From Paenibacillus sp. JNUCC32 (lineage in GTDB: Bacteria; Bacillota; Bacilli; Paenibacillales; Paenibacillaceae), in contig NZ_CP062260.1 in assembly GCF_014863545.1 (NCBI RefSeq), positions 1,302,001 through 1,366,000 of the forward strand: a stretch of DNA of 64,000 bases, given 5' to 3'. Position numbers and translations under genes: made by a program. The notes beneath the pieces were generated by a model. It searched no databases. It saw nothing but the letters and a program-made list of their open reading frames with translations, and was not told the origin of the DNA. The stretch's first letter is position 1. Each line of letters opens with the position of its first letter. Positions 1 to 9,126 of this stretch are shown in pieces.

Positions 1-1
1 C

Positions 2-1387
2 TGGGTGGGCGAGGATTCGCCGATACCCAATACGGAAGGGATCCGCAATGACGTGCTGGATGCGTTGAGACAGCTGAATATACCGGTTTTGCGCTGGCCG
101 GGCGGTTGCTTTGCCGACGAATACCATTGGAAAGATGGCGTCGGGCCGCGGGAGAATCGGAAACAGATGGTCAATACGCACTGGGGCGGCGTTGTGGAGA
201 ACAACCATTTCGGCACGCACGAATTCCTCCGTCTCTGCGAGCTTTTGGGCTGCGAACCCTACATATCGGGCAATGTCGGCAGCGGTACCGTTCAGGAGAT
301 GTCGGAATGGGTTGAATACATGACATTTGACGGCGTGTCGCCGATGGCCGCATGGCGTCAGGAGAATGGCCGCGAGAAGCCGTGGAACGTGAAATATTTT
401 GGAGTCGGGAACGAGAACTGGGGCTGCGGGGGCAATATGCGGCCGGAATATTATGCGGACTTGTACAGACGCTATCAGACTTACGTCCGCAACTATGGCG
501 AGAACAAGATCTACAAAATTGCCTGCGGCCCGAATGTGGACGATTACCGCTGGATGGAAACCGTCATGAGGGAAGCGCATCCGTACATGGATGCCATAAG
601 CCTTCATTATTACACGGTTCCGGGCGAATTCTGGACAGGCAAAGGACCTGCCACCGGATTCAGCGAACAGGAATGGTTCACCACCATGAAGAAAGCACTC
701 CATATGGATGAATTGATCACGAGACATTCGGCGATTATGGATCAGTATGATCCTAATAAGCGCATCGGTCTCATCGTGGATGAGTGGGGCACCTGGTTTG
801 ATGTCGAGCCCGGCACGAACCCTGGCTTCCTGTACCAACAGAATACGATCCGTGATGCCCTGGTGGCGGGTTTGACGCTGAATATTTTCCACGAGCATAA
901 CGATCGGGTGGTGATGGCAAACATCGCGCAGATCGTCAACGTCCTGCAGTCCGTCATCTTGACCGAAGGCGAAAAGATGATCCTTACCCCGACCTATCAT
1001 GTGTTTGATATGTACAAAGTGCATCAGGATGCCGAACGTTTGGCTACCCATCACAGCGGGGCCGATTATGAGATGAATGGCGAGAAGATCCCGCAAGTAT
1101 CCGTGACGGCCTCGAGGGATGAAGCCGGCAAAATCCATGTAAGCCTGTGTAATGTTAGTCACGCGGAGCAGAGCGACGTGAAGATCCAGCTTCGGGGATT
1201 AAGCGGTGCGGTGAAGCAAATCGTAGGCCGGCAGCTTGCCGCCGATTCGCTGGATGCTCATAATACCTTTGAATCGCCGGAGGTTCTCAAGCCGGCTGCA
1301 TTCACTGCATTTGAACAGGAAGGTGACGTACTGCGTGCGAAGCTGGCACCGATGTCCGTTACCGTTCTCGAGATCACGGCGGAATAA
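2..1387 (+). CDS. abfA: Alpha-L-arabinofuranosidase, GH51 (5' end cut by window)
   Basis: Releases terminal L-arabinose from arabinan or arabinoxylan oligosaccharides; family members of this type are usually intracellular. The reading frame is open from base 2, so the first roughly 40 residues of a ~500-residue family lie outside the window. Visible are the conserved N-terminal block [14 protein letters not shown], the acid/base glutamate in VGNENWG (E137 counted from the GTG at 5) and the nucleophile glutamate in VDEWGTW (E260), followed by the C-terminal beta domain. No signal peptide can be judged. A small DUF6171-like gene follows 9 bases downstream. Family assignment is secure; the exact oligosaccharide substrate is inferred. 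Confidence 0.95.
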   Translation, partial: WVGEDSPIPNTEGIRNDVLDALRQLNIPVLRWPGGCFADEYHWKDGVGPRENRKQMVNTHWGGVVENNHFGTHEFLRLCELLGCEPYISGNVGSGTVQEMSEWVEYMTFDGVSPMAAWRQENGREKPWNVKYFGVGNENWGCGGNMRPEYYADLYRRYQTYVRNYGENKIYKIACGPNVDDYRWMETVMREAHPYMDAISLHYYTVPGEFWTGKGPATGFSEQEWFTTMKKALHMDELITRHSAIMDQYDPNKRIGLIVDEWGTWFDVEPGTNPGFLYQQNTIRDALVAGLTLNIFHEHNDRVVMANIAQIVNVLQSVILTEGEKMILTPTYHVFDMYKVHQDAERLATHHSGADYEMNGEKIPQVSVTASRDEAGKIHVSLCNVSHAEQSDVKIQLRGLSGAVKQIVGRQLAADSLDAHNTFESPEVLKPAAFTAFEQEGDVLRAKLAPMSVTVLEITAE

Positions 1388-1396
1388 ACGAAGGTC

Positions 1397-1675
1397 ATGG
1401 CGGATAATCGGTGTAAAGGTTGTCATGACGATTACCGGGTCAGCGATGAGCAGATCACGCGCGTGCTGTCCTCCCCGATGTTCTCATCGGACCGGTGCGT
1501 GCCGGATGACGAATATGATGCCCGTCTTCGTGCGTGCTTCTCATGCCCTAAACTGCAAGGGGGCACCACGTGTACGCTGTGCGGATGCATCGTACAGATT
1601 GCCGCGAAGCTGAAAGACAAGCGCTGCCCGTGCCCGGGGCAAGACCGTTGGTCGATCACCGTTAGTGCTTCATAG
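1397..1675 (+). CDS. Small cysteine-rich protein, DUF6171-like
   Basis: A 92-residue protein with ten cysteines in pairs (CKGCHDDY near the N-terminus, CFSCPKL, CTLCGC and CPCPGQ towards the C-terminus), a pattern expected for a structural zinc or Fe-S site. It resembles the DUF6171 family of short Firmicutes proteins, which has no established function. It begins 9 bases after the arabinofuranosidase stop with only a weak ribosome binding site, so translation is probably coupled to the upstream gene. A strong intrinsic terminator follows. No enzymatic function should be inferred. Confidence 0.75.
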   Translation: MADNRCKGCHDDYRVSDEQITRVLSSPMFSSDRCVPDDEYDARLRACFSCPKLQGGTTCTLCGCIVQIAAKLKDKRCPCPGQDRWSITVSAS

Positions 1676-1695
1676 AAAATAACGCATAGTCAAAG

Positions 1696-1736
1696 GCCTG
1701 TTCTCATGGATGGATCATGGGAGCAGGCTTTTTTAG
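1696..1736 (+). terminator. Intrinsic terminator after the DUF6171-like gene
   Basis: GCCTGTTCTCATG pairs with CATGGGAGCAGGC (13 bp including G-U pairs), 6-base loop, followed by TTTTTT. It closes the arabinofuranosidase/DUF6171 unit. Confidence 0.85.
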
Positions 1737-1843
1737 AACAGGAAGGGTTCATTAGCTTTACAGAAACTTATAAGCTATTAAGACAACTCAAGCCGGCTTC
1801 AGCGGCGGAAGCGTGAGGCAGCATCTTGTCATGAGATCAATAG

Positions 1844-1898
1844 AAAAGAGCTGTACCAGTCGCATTCCTTTCGGAATGGATCTGCGCACAGCTCTTTT
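1844..1898 (-). terminator. Bidirectional-looking hairpin after doxX
   Basis: Outer arms AAAAGAGCTGT and ACAGCTCTTTT (11 bp) enclose a second hairpin CATTCC-tttc-GGAATG. On the minus strand a T-rich tail follows, consistent with termination of the DoxX gene that ends at 1945. Confidence 0.7.
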
Positions 1899-1944
1899 TC
1901 ATGGGATCGACGCTCCGACAACCTTGAGGATGCTCTTGTCCGCG

Positions 1945-2337
1945 TTAGGCTTTGTTCTTCTTGCTGAACAGCGAATCAACCGAGAGCAGGCTGCTGCCGC
2001 TAAGAATAAGATGTAGGGCCATGGCCAGCAGCGCGATATCCAGTTCATAGCCACCCAGGAAACCCATGCCCAGCTTCGCCTGAAAAATCGCCACGACAAG
2101 CACGACCCCAAGAATCAGAGAAGCGATTCTCGTTCCCAAACCGATAATCAGCGCAATTCCGCCCACGATTTCGATAATGGCTACAACGGTAGCCATAAAA
2201 GCAGGGATTCCCAGACTTGCGAAGAATCCTTCGATATTCCCGATGCCGCTCTGGAATTTATCCAAACCGTGAGCCATAAAGATGACCCCCAGAATCACCC
2301 GAATAATGAAAGTGCCTGCAGAAGAATAACTACCCAT
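1945..2337 (-). CDS. DoxX family membrane protein
   Basis: A 130-residue integral membrane protein with about four hydrophobic segments and the DoxX signature: GVIFMAHGLDKFQSG in the first part, then the glycine-rich helix IIEIVGGIALIIGLGTRIAS. The start was placed at the ATG preceded by AAGGAG eleven bases upstream; the GTG four codons earlier overlaps that binding site. DoxX/DoxD-like proteins of Firmicutes are often induced by quinone or thiol stress, but the biochemical role is unsettled. The gene stands alone, with its own promoter and a terminator hairpin. Confidence 0.85.
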   Translation of the reverse strand: MGSYSSAGTFIIRVILGVIFMAHGLDKFQSGIGNIEGFFASLGIPAFMATVVAIIEIVGGIALIIGLGTRIASLILGVVLVVAIFQAKLGMGFLGGYELDIALLAMALHLILSGSSLLSVDSLFSKKNKA

Positions 2338-2413
2338 GAAATAGACCACTCCTTGTCTTTTTGGTTTAAAATGTTATCAACTAACTTAAATATAGCTGAG
2401 AACTATAGGTTGT

Positions 2414-2443
2414 ATCATACTCAATTTAACTATTGAATGTAAA
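2414..2443 (-). promoter_or_regulatory. Probable sigma-A promoter of doxX
   Basis: On the minus strand TTTACA, an 18-base spacer and TATGAT, about 75 bases upstream of the start. The surrounding 2350-2470 stretch is AT-rich with several AGTTA/TAACT half-sites that could bind a MarR-type repressor; that is only a suggestion. Confidence 0.45.
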
Positions 2444-2520
2444 GTAACTAACTAAAAATACTTGGATTTTACAATATCCGATCATGATGCCAGATGATTA
2501 GATGAAGTTCAGCCAATACA

Positions 2521-2556
2521 GAACAATAGCCATCCTCAAAGGGATGGCTATTGTTC
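2521..2556 (-). terminator. Perfect 15-bp hairpin after the AraC gene
   Basis: GAACAATAGCCATCC pairs perfectly with GGATGGCTATTGTTC across a 6-base loop, 41 bases past the stop codon of the AraC regulator. There is only a modest T-tract, so it may act as terminator or as RNA 3' end protection. Confidence 0.65.
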
Positions 2557-2596
2557 TGGTACTCGATATTGGAGGTTCTTTAATGCTGTTCATGGC

Positions 2597-3511
2597 TTAG
2601 TGCCTGGGCCGGTATTCGGTCGGCGACTGCCCGGTCCAGCGGCGGAATTGCCTGGAAAAATGGCTGGCTGAGCGAAAACCGAGTTTGTCGGCGATTGCGT
2701 TCATCGGCAGATGGGTCGTGACCAGCAGCTCTTTGGCCAGACTGAGCTTCTGGCGGCTGATATATTGTCTTGGCGAGATCCCGTACACTTGGCGGAATAA
2801 CTTGGAGCATTGGCTTCGGCTTAAGTTAAGCTCTTGGGACACAGCCATGACCGATATCTCTTCGGTCAATCCCGACGACAGCTTCGCTTCGATGGCATGA
2901 GCCGCATCCGCTGCAAGCAGGGAGGATGGTTTAGGGGTGCCTGCTGCCGCAAATAAAGCGCGGGGCGGCTTCAGCGCATCCTGCCTCTTCAAGAGAGAGA
3001 GCACATCATGGATGATGAGCAGGGTGTAGGACTGGAGCAGAAGCCTGTCCTCAAAAGTAAGATTGTAATCGCTCGGCTGGTTCTCCGGTCGGACCGAATG
3101 GGCTGCCGGCTGGCTGCGCCGGACGATTCCTTCCAGCTCTTGAACGTAGGCAGCCAGTTTGCTGCGCTCGCTTTCGTGCTGGCGAATATGTCGGTAAGGG
3201 GCAGCGGATAATGAGCTTCGAATTTCTGCATCATCCAGATCGAAATGAACATTGAAGTACCCATACTGCTTGTTGGATGCATTCGAGGTTTGATGGGGCA
3301 CCCCGGATTTGATCAGAAGCCATTCCCCTTCGCGGAGCTGAATGGAATCCCGATGAATTTCCTGCAGGACTTCGCCTTCCAGACAGTATAGCAGCTCGAA
3401 CAGGTGATGGTGATGCCTCGGATAGCTCCAGCCTGGGGGCTGGGAATCAAAATGGCATCCTGTTACCTGCAGCGTTTGAATCATATTGGGAAAGCGAAAA
3501 GCGATATCCAT
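2597..3511 (-). CDS. AraC family regulator with cupin N-terminus
   Basis: A 304-residue regulator. The N-terminal half is a cupin-like sugar-sensing domain with PRHHHHLFELLYCLEGE and a GEWLLIKSGVPHQ turn. The C-terminal ~100 residues carry two helix-turn-helix units, the second ending ADKLGFRSASHFSRQFRRW-type, followed by GQSPTEYR. It is transcribed away from the GH35 beta-galactosidase (start 3688) with a 176-base shared intergenic region, so it most likely activates that gene in response to a galactoside. The ligand is inferred from position only. Confidence 0.9.
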   Translation of the reverse strand: MDIAFRFPNMIQTLQVTGCHFDSQPPGWSYPRHHHHLFELLYCLEGEVLQEIHRDSIQLREGEWLLIKSGVPHQTSNASNKQYGYFNVHFDLDDAEIRSSLSAAPYRHIRQHESERSKLAAYVQELEGIVRRSQPAAHSVRPENQPSDYNLTFEDRLLLQSYTLLIIHDVLSLLKRQDALKPPRALFAAAGTPKPSSLLAADAAHAIEAKLSSGLTEEISVMAVSQELNLSRSQCSKLFRQVYGISPRQYISRQKLSLAKELLVTTHLPMNAIADKLGFRSASHFSRQFRRWTGQSPTEYRPRH

Positions 3512-3687
3512 GACAGCTGGCTCCTTTTGGGCATCGAAAACGCCGGTAATGATGCCTTATATTGTATCATAACGATGATTCGGCACAAAAGGTATAAAGA
3601 ATGCCCCATTTGGAGATTGAGCAGCTTGAGATTTTGATAGATGATGGCAATAGAAAGCAAATGAAACGTGTTAGGAGGAAACAAGCT

Positions 3688-5451
3688 ATGAAAGCTCAAT
3701 TGAAAGCGGTTAACCAACAATTCCTGCTGGGGGACGAGCCGATTCAGATTTTGTCGGGTGCCGTCCATTATTTTCGGGTGGTTCCGGAATATTGGGAAGA
3801 TCGGCTGATGAAGCTGAGAAGCTGCGGATTGAACACGGTGGAAACCTATATTCCGTGGAATTTGCATGAACCGAAGGAAGGACACTTTGTGTTTGATGGC
3901 ATTGCCGACCTGGAAAGGTTCGTCCGTATCGCCGGCGATCTCGGGCTGCATGTCATCCTTCGGCCGAGCCCTTACATCTGCGCAGAATGGGAATTTGGAG
4001 GACTTCCATCCTGGCTGCTGCAATATCCGGATATTCAGCTTCGATGCATGGACCCGGTTTATCTGGAGAAGGTCGACCAATATTATGATGAGCTGATTCC
4101 GCGATTGGTTCCGTTACTGACCTCCAAGGGTGGTCCCGTGATTGCGATGCAAATCGAGAACGAGTACGGGAGTTACGGAAATGATACGGCATATCTGGAG
4201 TATTTGAAGGATGGCTTGATCAAGCGGGGCGTGGACGTGCTGCTGTTCACTTCGGATGGCCCCACGGACGGAATGCTGCAGGGCGGAACCGTTCCCGGCG
4301 TGCTTGCCACGGTCAATTTCGGATCAAGAACGAAGGAGGCGTTTGATAAACTGCGGGAGTACCGTCCGGAAGATCCTCTGATGTGCATGGAATACTGGAA
4401 CGGTTGGTTTGATCATTGGCTGAAGCCACACCATACCCGGGACGCGGAAGATGCTGCTGCCGTGTTCAAGGAAATGCTGGACTTGAATGCATCCGTGAAC
4501 TTCTATATGTTTCATGGCGGAACGAATTTCGGATTCTATAACGGGGCGAATTTTCACGAAAAGTATGAACCGACGCTAACCAGCTACGATTATGATGCCC
4601 CTCTCTCGGAGTGCGGGGACGTGACGGCCAAGTTCGAAGCCATTCGAAGCGCGATCGCGCAGCATCAGGGGAAAGAACTCTCCGATTTGCCAAGTCTTCC
4701 GCAGCCTGTCAAGAAGATAAGCTATGGCTCGGTAAGCATGACGCACTATGCCGACCTGCTGGAGCATCTGCCTGCGCTTTCCGAGGAGCAGAAACGCACG
4801 GCACCCGTACCGATGGAACGGCTGGGCCAAAGCTATGGCTTCACGGTATACGCAACGCATATTTCCGGGCCGCGTCAAGGGGAGTCCCTGCATCTGCAAG
4901 AGGTGCATGACCGGGCTCAGGTATTCCTGGACGGAAAGTATCAAGGGACGGTGGAACGTTGGGATCCCAAAGCCCTGCCAATCGATGTTCCGGCAGCCGG
5001 CGCCAAGCTGGAGATCGTGGTCGAGAATATGGGACGCATCAATTACGGCCCGAGGCTGAAGGATTATAAAGGAATCACGGAGGGAGTCCGAATGAACAAC
5101 CAGTTCCTGTATGACTGGAGCATCTATCCCTTACCGCTTGATCATCCGAATACGGCACCGTTTCAACCGCTGGAGGGACCTTTTGAACAGCAGGACCGAC
5201 CTACCTTCTATCGCGGCGAATTCTTGGTGGATGACATTGGCGATACGTTTATCCGCTTAGACGGATGGGGAAAAGGGGTCGTCTGGGTCAATGGCTTCAA
5301 TCTGGGACGCTACTGGGAGCAAGGGCCGCAAGCAGCGCTGTATCTGCCTGGACCGCTGCTGAAGCAGGGACGGAATGAAATCTTGGTATTTGAGCTGCAT
5401 CATACCGAAACGGCAAGCATCGAACTTGTCGACACACCCGACTTGGGTTAA
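3688..5451 (+). CDS. Beta-galactosidase, GH35
   Basis: A 587-residue glycoside hydrolase that removes terminal beta-D-galactose. The start is the ATG at 3688 behind TTAGGAGGAA; an in-frame ATG at 3601 has no binding site. The (beta/alpha)8 domain opens with ILSGAVHYFRVVPEYW and LNTVETYIPWNLHEP; the acid/base is E159 in QIENEYGSYG and the nucleophile is E235 in CMEYWNGWFDHW. Two beta jelly-roll domains follow, ending GWGKGVVWVNGFNLGRYW. There is no signal peptide, so it should act on imported oligosaccharides. A divergent AraC gene lies upstream and a strong terminator downstream. Confidence 0.96.
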   Translation: MKAQLKAVNQQFLLGDEPIQILSGAVHYFRVVPEYWEDRLMKLRSCGLNTVETYIPWNLHEPKEGHFVFDGIADLERFVRIAGDLGLHVILRPSPYICAEWEFGGLPSWLLQYPDIQLRCMDPVYLEKVDQYYDELIPRLVPLLTSKGGPVIAMQIENEYGSYGNDTAYLEYLKDGLIKRGVDVLLFTSDGPTDGMLQGGTVPGVLATVNFGSRTKEAFDKLREYRPEDPLMCMEYWNGWFDHWLKPHHTRDAEDAAAVFKEMLDLNASVNFYMFHGGTNFGFYNGANFHEKYEPTLTSYDYDAPLSECGDVTAKFEAIRSAIAQHQGKELSDLPSLPQPVKKISYGSVSMTHYADLLEHLPALSEEQKRTAPVPMERLGQSYGFTVYATHISGPRQGESLHLQEVHDRAQVFLDGKYQGTVERWDPKALPIDVPAAGAKLEIVVENMGRINYGPRLKDYKGITEGVRMNNQFLYDWSIYPLPLDHPNTAPFQPLEGPFEQQDRPTFYRGEFLVDDIGDTFIRLDGWGKGVVWVNGFNLGRYWEQGPQAALYLPGPLLKQGRNEILVFELHHTETASIELVDTPDLG

Positions 5452-5483
5452 TTCGTCCGGAACAGACCGACGATGGATAAACA

Positions 5484-5520
5484 AAAGGGAGCCCTCTTGT
5501 AAGCTGAGAGGGCTCCCTTT
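5484..5520. terminator. Bidirectional terminator between GH35 and MFS genes
   Basis: AAAAGGGAGCCCTCT and AGAGGGCTCCCTTT form a 14-bp stem with A-run and T-run on either side, placed between two converging genes. Confidence 0.88.
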
Positions 5521-5536
5521 CATGTTGATTCGAGTA

Positions 5537-6790
5537 TCAAATTAATTGCTTGCGGACTTTTAAATAACGGTATAAGACGATGCCGAATAGCGAACATAGG
5601 ACGGCACATAATCCAATGAAGCCATAACCGGCCTGGAGCCCGCGCAGCAGGCCGAGCTCTGTACCGCTGCCGTACATTTGCTTGAATCCGTTCGTGATCG
5701 CGCCGATCGCGTAATTGCCGATGACGCTGCCGATCCCCATCATGGTGACGGTGAACGTAATCGCGGTGTCGCTCTCATTCGGATATCTTTTGGCAATGAG
5801 AGCCATGACCGTCGGATAGATCGGGGCAATCCCGATGCCTGCCGCCGCAAACAGGAAGGCGTAGGATTCTCCGCCGAAAATCGCGACAAACGTACATACT
5901 CCGGTCAGTCCGGACAGAATGATGATGGACAGCGTGAAGCCGATCCGGTCCGTTATCGGGCCAAGCAGCAGGCGTGCCGCCGAGAAGCAGAGGAAGAACG
6001 CGGATAGCATGCCGGCTGCCGCTGCAGGTTCCCATTTGTACGATTTTTCAAGAAAGTTGACGAGCCATCCGCCAACCGCCATCTCCGATACGACGCCGAA
6101 GGATAGGATCATGACGACCAGCCACAGCGCGGGATCTTTGACCAGCAGCTTCAGCGGAGTCCGTTCCGTTTCGGATAGATCGTCCCCGGGAAACTTACTC
6201 ATGAGTGCCGGGATCATGGGAAGTATGGATAACATCAGCATGGCCAGGTACATGCCCCGCCAATCCAGCGTGTAATTAAACACGGTAACGGTCATGAGAC
6301 CGGATGCAATCATCGGGGCGACCGTTGAGCTGATACCGTAGAAGAAATGGGACAGGTTCATCATCGTGCCCGTATTGCGCACAAAGATTCGGGCTGACAA
6401 TATCGCGAGGCCGATCTCCAGCATACCGTTCCCAATGTACATTAAGAAGTAGGATGCGGTAAACAGAGGGTAGCTGTGGGACAGGAAGATCAACACGCCC
6501 GAGATGGCCATCGATCCGAAGGCAGCCATGCTGACCCACTTGATTCCGATCTTCCGGGTCAACAGCGCGGTGAAGGAGCACGCGATCAGGTACCCGAGCG
6601 CGTTCAGGGAGAGCAAGGTGCCGATCTGCATTTCATCCAATCGAAAATCGAATTGGATCCGCGGAATGGCGGGCCCCTTAATATTCTCCGATATCCCGAA
6701 TATGATAAAGCCTAGAAAGATCGTTGCCAAATGCAGAGTGTAGTCTTTGCTCAATTTAGGTTTTGTTTTTGGTTGAAGGTCAGTATTCAC
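5537..6790 (-). CDS. MFS transporter, probable sugar permease
   Basis: A 417-residue transporter with 12 predicted membrane helices, beginning LHLATIFLGFIIFGISENIKGP and with an MFS-type loop LTRKIGIKW after helix 2. The start is placed at the GTG at 6790, preceded by GGGGAT and 29 bases past the ROK stop; a longer reading frame would run into the ROK gene. The two genes form an operon, so the substrate is probably the sugar or sugar derivative sensed by the ROK protein. The overall look is that of the sugar porter-like MFS group, but the substrate cannot be read from the sequence. Confidence 0.87.
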   Translation of the reverse strand: MNTDLQPKTKPKLSKDYTLHLATIFLGFIIFGISENIKGPAIPRIQFDFRLDEMQIGTLLSLNALGYLIACSFTALLTRKIGIKWVSMAAFGSMAISGVLIFLSHSYPLFTASYFLMYIGNGMLEIGLAILSARIFVRNTGTMMNLSHFFYGISSTVAPMIASGLMTVTVFNYTLDWRGMYLAMLMLSILPMIPALMSKFPGDDLSETERTPLKLLVKDPALWLVVMILSFGVVSEMAVGGWLVNFLEKSYKWEPAAAAGMLSAFFLCFSAARLLLGPITDRIGFTLSIIILSGLTGVCTFVAIFGGESYAFLFAAAGIGIAPIYPTVMALIAKRYPNESDTAITFTVTMMGIGSVIGNYAIGAITNGFKQMYGSGTELGLLRGLQAGYGFIGLCAVLCSLFGIVLYRYLKVRKQLI

Positions 6791-6819
6791 GGTTAATCCC
6801 CAATCGTCATTGTTGAATT

Positions 6820-7866
6820 TTACATTGCGCTTGTATCGGATATCATCATATCCAGAGCGATCCGCTGCAAGCCGGCTAGATAGTCGTGTTCCCAATCGCG
6901 AAGCAGCATTTCGGGAAGATGCCGCTCCGGCACGTAGGCGGAGGCACGCTCTTTAATGGAGACAAGGGCGGAGGGCGAGAGATTATGCTCGCACCACAGA
7001 ATGGCATCGGGATTGAGAATCGCGGTGAAGGCGGCACTTAGCCGGCTTAAGGCATCGATTTGCTCCTGATTCGGCTCGATGAGACTGCTCATCACGGAAC
7101 GATTACGTTCCAATATGTCTTGAAAATTGCTGCCCTCGCTCATCGGGACGAAGCCGATCTCGCCCGTGAAGAACGAGCGGCCGCGAACGACGTTTCCATT
7201 AATGAGCAGTCCGGCCCCCGGTCCGTTGTGACCGAGGTACACGTATACGAGGGAAGCCTCCTCCGAGCCGCTGAGATTGTGGTAACCGAGCACGGCTGCA
7301 TTCATGTCATTCTCTACGATGACAGGAATGGAGAACAGATCCTCCAGGTAAGATTGGAGGTTGTAATCCTGGAATGTTCCATACGACGGCACATGGAAAA
7401 TAAGACCGTCCCGCACCGCCGCAGGCATGCCAACGGCGATGGAGCGTATCTCTGGATAACGGCGGGTCCAGTTTGCCATTTGGGAAGCCAAGGCTTCCGG
7501 TCCACGATGAAGGATGCCGTCTTCAGCCTTCCGCTCGAGCAAGTCGCCGTTCCAATTAAAAACAGTGTATACGCTCTGCTCTTTCTCATAATAAACGGCG
7601 AGACCCAGCATATAGTCCGGATTAAAAGCATAGCGGTTCGCACGTCGGCCGCCGCTGGATTCATCCTGCCCGAGCAGGTTGACTTCACCTTCCTGCACCA
7701 TGAGCTCCATAACTTTGCTAACAGTCGGAAAGCTGATGCCGAGTCTTTCGCTGAGCTCGGCTTTGGTTCCGCTCCCCAGCTCCAGCAGCGTCGAACGGAG
7801 CGCGCGCCGGACGGCGAATTTCATGGATTGCGGCGTAGGCAAAGCTTCTTTGCGCGTATGAATCAC
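6820..7866 (-). CDS. ROK family transcriptional repressor (lacks ROK zinc motif)
   Basis: A ~348-residue NagC/XylR-type regulator: winged helix-turn-helix in residues ~20-75 (TKAELSERLGISFPTVSKVM), then a sugar-kinase-like ROK domain with GLAVYYEKE, a sugar-binding ENDMNAAVLGY and GPGAGLLINGNVVRG. The segment where ROK proteins have GH...CxCGxxGC reads TGEIGFVPMSEG and has no cysteines, so the structural zinc site is lost. The start is uncertain: GTG 7866 has AAAGAG eight bases upstream, GTG 7875 overlaps it. It is first gene of an operon with the MFS transporter; a palindrome at 7881-7894 is a candidate autoregulatory operator. Confidence 0.87.
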   Translation of the reverse strand: MIHTRKEALPTPQSMKFAVRRALRSTLLELGSGTKAELSERLGISFPTVSKVMELMVQEGEVNLLGQDESSGGRRANRYAFNPDYMLGLAVYYEKEQSVYTVFNWNGDLLERKAEDGILHRGPEALASQMANWTRRYPEIRSIAVGMPAAVRDGLIFHVPSYGTFQDYNLQSYLEDLFSIPVIVENDMNAAVLGYHNLSGSEEASLVYVYLGHNGPGAGLLINGNVVRGRSFFTGEIGFVPMSEGSNFQDILERNRSVMSSLIEPNQEQIDALSRLSAAFTAILNPDAILWCEHNLSPSALVSIKERASAYVPERHLPEMLLRDWEHDYLAGLQRIALDMMISDTSAM

Positions 7867-7880
7867 CTCGTCCACTCTTT

Positions 7881-7894
7881 TTAAACGTGTTTAA
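7881..7894. promoter_or_regulatory. Candidate ROK operator palindrome
   Basis: TTAAAC-gt-GTTTAA, a perfect inverted repeat just upstream of the ribosome binding site of the ROK gene. The half-sites resemble AT-rich ROK/XylR-type operators; binding is inferred. Confidence 0.4.
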
Positions 7895-7988
7895 TAAGTC
7901 TATGGGGATGATTATTGCACATCCGATAAGACGGTGCAAGAACAATATGTTGGTTTCAAAAAGAATAGGATGAAGGATGGGAAAGCGG

Positions 7989-8030
7989 TTGACAACAGCC
8001 ATGCTCCATGAGAAAATGTACGCGCGTACA
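7989..8030 (+). promoter_or_regulatory. Promoter with overlapping LacI-type operator
   Basis: TTGACA (7989-7994), 17-base spacer, GAAAAT (8012-8017), immediately overlapped by the perfect 14-base palindrome TGTACGCGCGTACA (8017-8030) with the central CG step typical of LacI/PurR-family operators. It lies 19 bases upstream of the LacI start and fits autorepression of the operon. Confidence 0.6.
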
Positions 8031-8048
8031 TAAATTGCAGGAGGCTTG

Positions 8049-9101
8049 ATGATTATCGCTAGTCGTAAAGAGGTAGCACAGCTTGCCGGCGTTTCGGAAG
8101 CAACGGTATCCCGCGTCCTGAATGGTGTCGGGCCGATCAAGGAGGAGACCAAGCAGCGCGTGCTGGAAGCGGCGGATCGGCTTGGATATACCCCAAGCGC
8201 GCTAGCCCGCAGTTTTGCGCGGCGCAGGAGCGGTAATCTTGGCGTCGTTATGCCTTACCTGCCGAAAGCTCGCATATTCTCCGCCTATTATTTTTCGGAG
8301 ATCCTAAGCGGCATCGGCAGTAAGGCGCTGGAGAGCAAGCATGACCTGCTGATGCTGTTCCGTGAACCCGGCGGTTCGATGGATTACTTGAACCTGTTTC
8401 GTACCCAGAAGGTGGATGCCTGCATCATTCTCGGCGCCAGGGACGATGAAGGCGAGCGCGCAGCCATCAAACAGCTGAGTGAAGCGGACCGCCCTTATTG
8501 CCTTATTAATCAATACTTTGACGGCGAGGCGTTTCACGTCATGGATGCCGATCATGTGGAAGGCAGCTATCAAGCCGTTCATCACTTGATCGGGCAGGGA
8601 TTCCGTCAAATTGCTTTTCTTAATGGCCCGCCCCAGTATTCCAACAGTCGCGACCGGCTGAAGGGGTACACCCGGGCGCTGGACGAAGCGGGAATCAAGC
8701 CGGATGAATCCTTGCTGTTCGAGGGCAACTTCAGCCGCAAGAGCGGTTATGCCGCAGCCGAGCTAATCGCCGGGAAGCTGGACCGGATCGAAGCGGTGTT
8801 TGCGGCCAATGACCGCATGGCGATCGGATTACAGCAGGGCCTGCGCGCGTTAGGTATTGCAGAGGATCGAATGCCTGCCTTTGTCGGTTATGACGACTCG
8901 GAGGCTGCAGAGCTCTGCACCCCGCCGCTCACCAGCGTAAGAGTTCCTTTCTATGAACTGGGATATCTTGCCGCGGAGCATGTGCTTCGCCTGCTGGACG
9001 ACTCCGATTCGCCGGACGGCAGCGGATCGAACGCCGCGCTGCATCGGCAGCTGCCTACTCGCCTGGTGGTCCGCGCATCTTCGCTTCATCAAAATCAATG
9101 A
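8049..9101 (+). CDS. LacI family transcriptional regulator
   Basis: A 350-residue repressor. Residues 6-26 (RKEVAQLAGVSEATVSRVLNG) are the LacI helix-turn-helix, followed by the hinge and a periplasmic-binding-protein-like sensor domain including FVGYDDSEAAELCTPPLTSV near the C-terminus. ATG 8049 is used; TTG 8046 sits one base from the AGGAGG. It heads an operon with two Gfo/Idh/MocA oxidoreductases and a ThuA protein (25-base gap to the next gene), and probably controls it through the palindrome at 8017-8030. The inducer is likely a sugar or 3-keto-sugar derivative, by context. Confidence 0.92.
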   Translation: MIIASRKEVAQLAGVSEATVSRVLNGVGPIKEETKQRVLEAADRLGYTPSALARSFARRRSGNLGVVMPYLPKARIFSAYYFSEILSGIGSKALESKHDLLMLFREPGGSMDYLNLFRTQKVDACIILGARDDEGERAAIKQLSEADRPYCLINQYFDGEAFHVMDADHVEGSYQAVHHLIGQGFRQIAFLNGPPQYSNSRDRLKGYTRALDEAGIKPDESLLFEGNFSRKSGYAAAELIAGKLDRIEAVFAANDRMAIGLQQGLRALGIAEDRMPAFVGYDDSEAAELCTPPLTSVRVPFYELGYLAAEHVLRLLDDSDSPDGSGSNAALHRQLPTRLVVRASSLHQNQ

Positions 9102-9126
9102 ACCCTTATTCAAGGAGGAATGAAAG

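Noticed and set aside
7060..7884. Long reading frame on the plus strand opposite the ROK gene
   Set aside because: Shadow of the ROK coding sequence; codon pattern and lack of start signals argue against a real gene.
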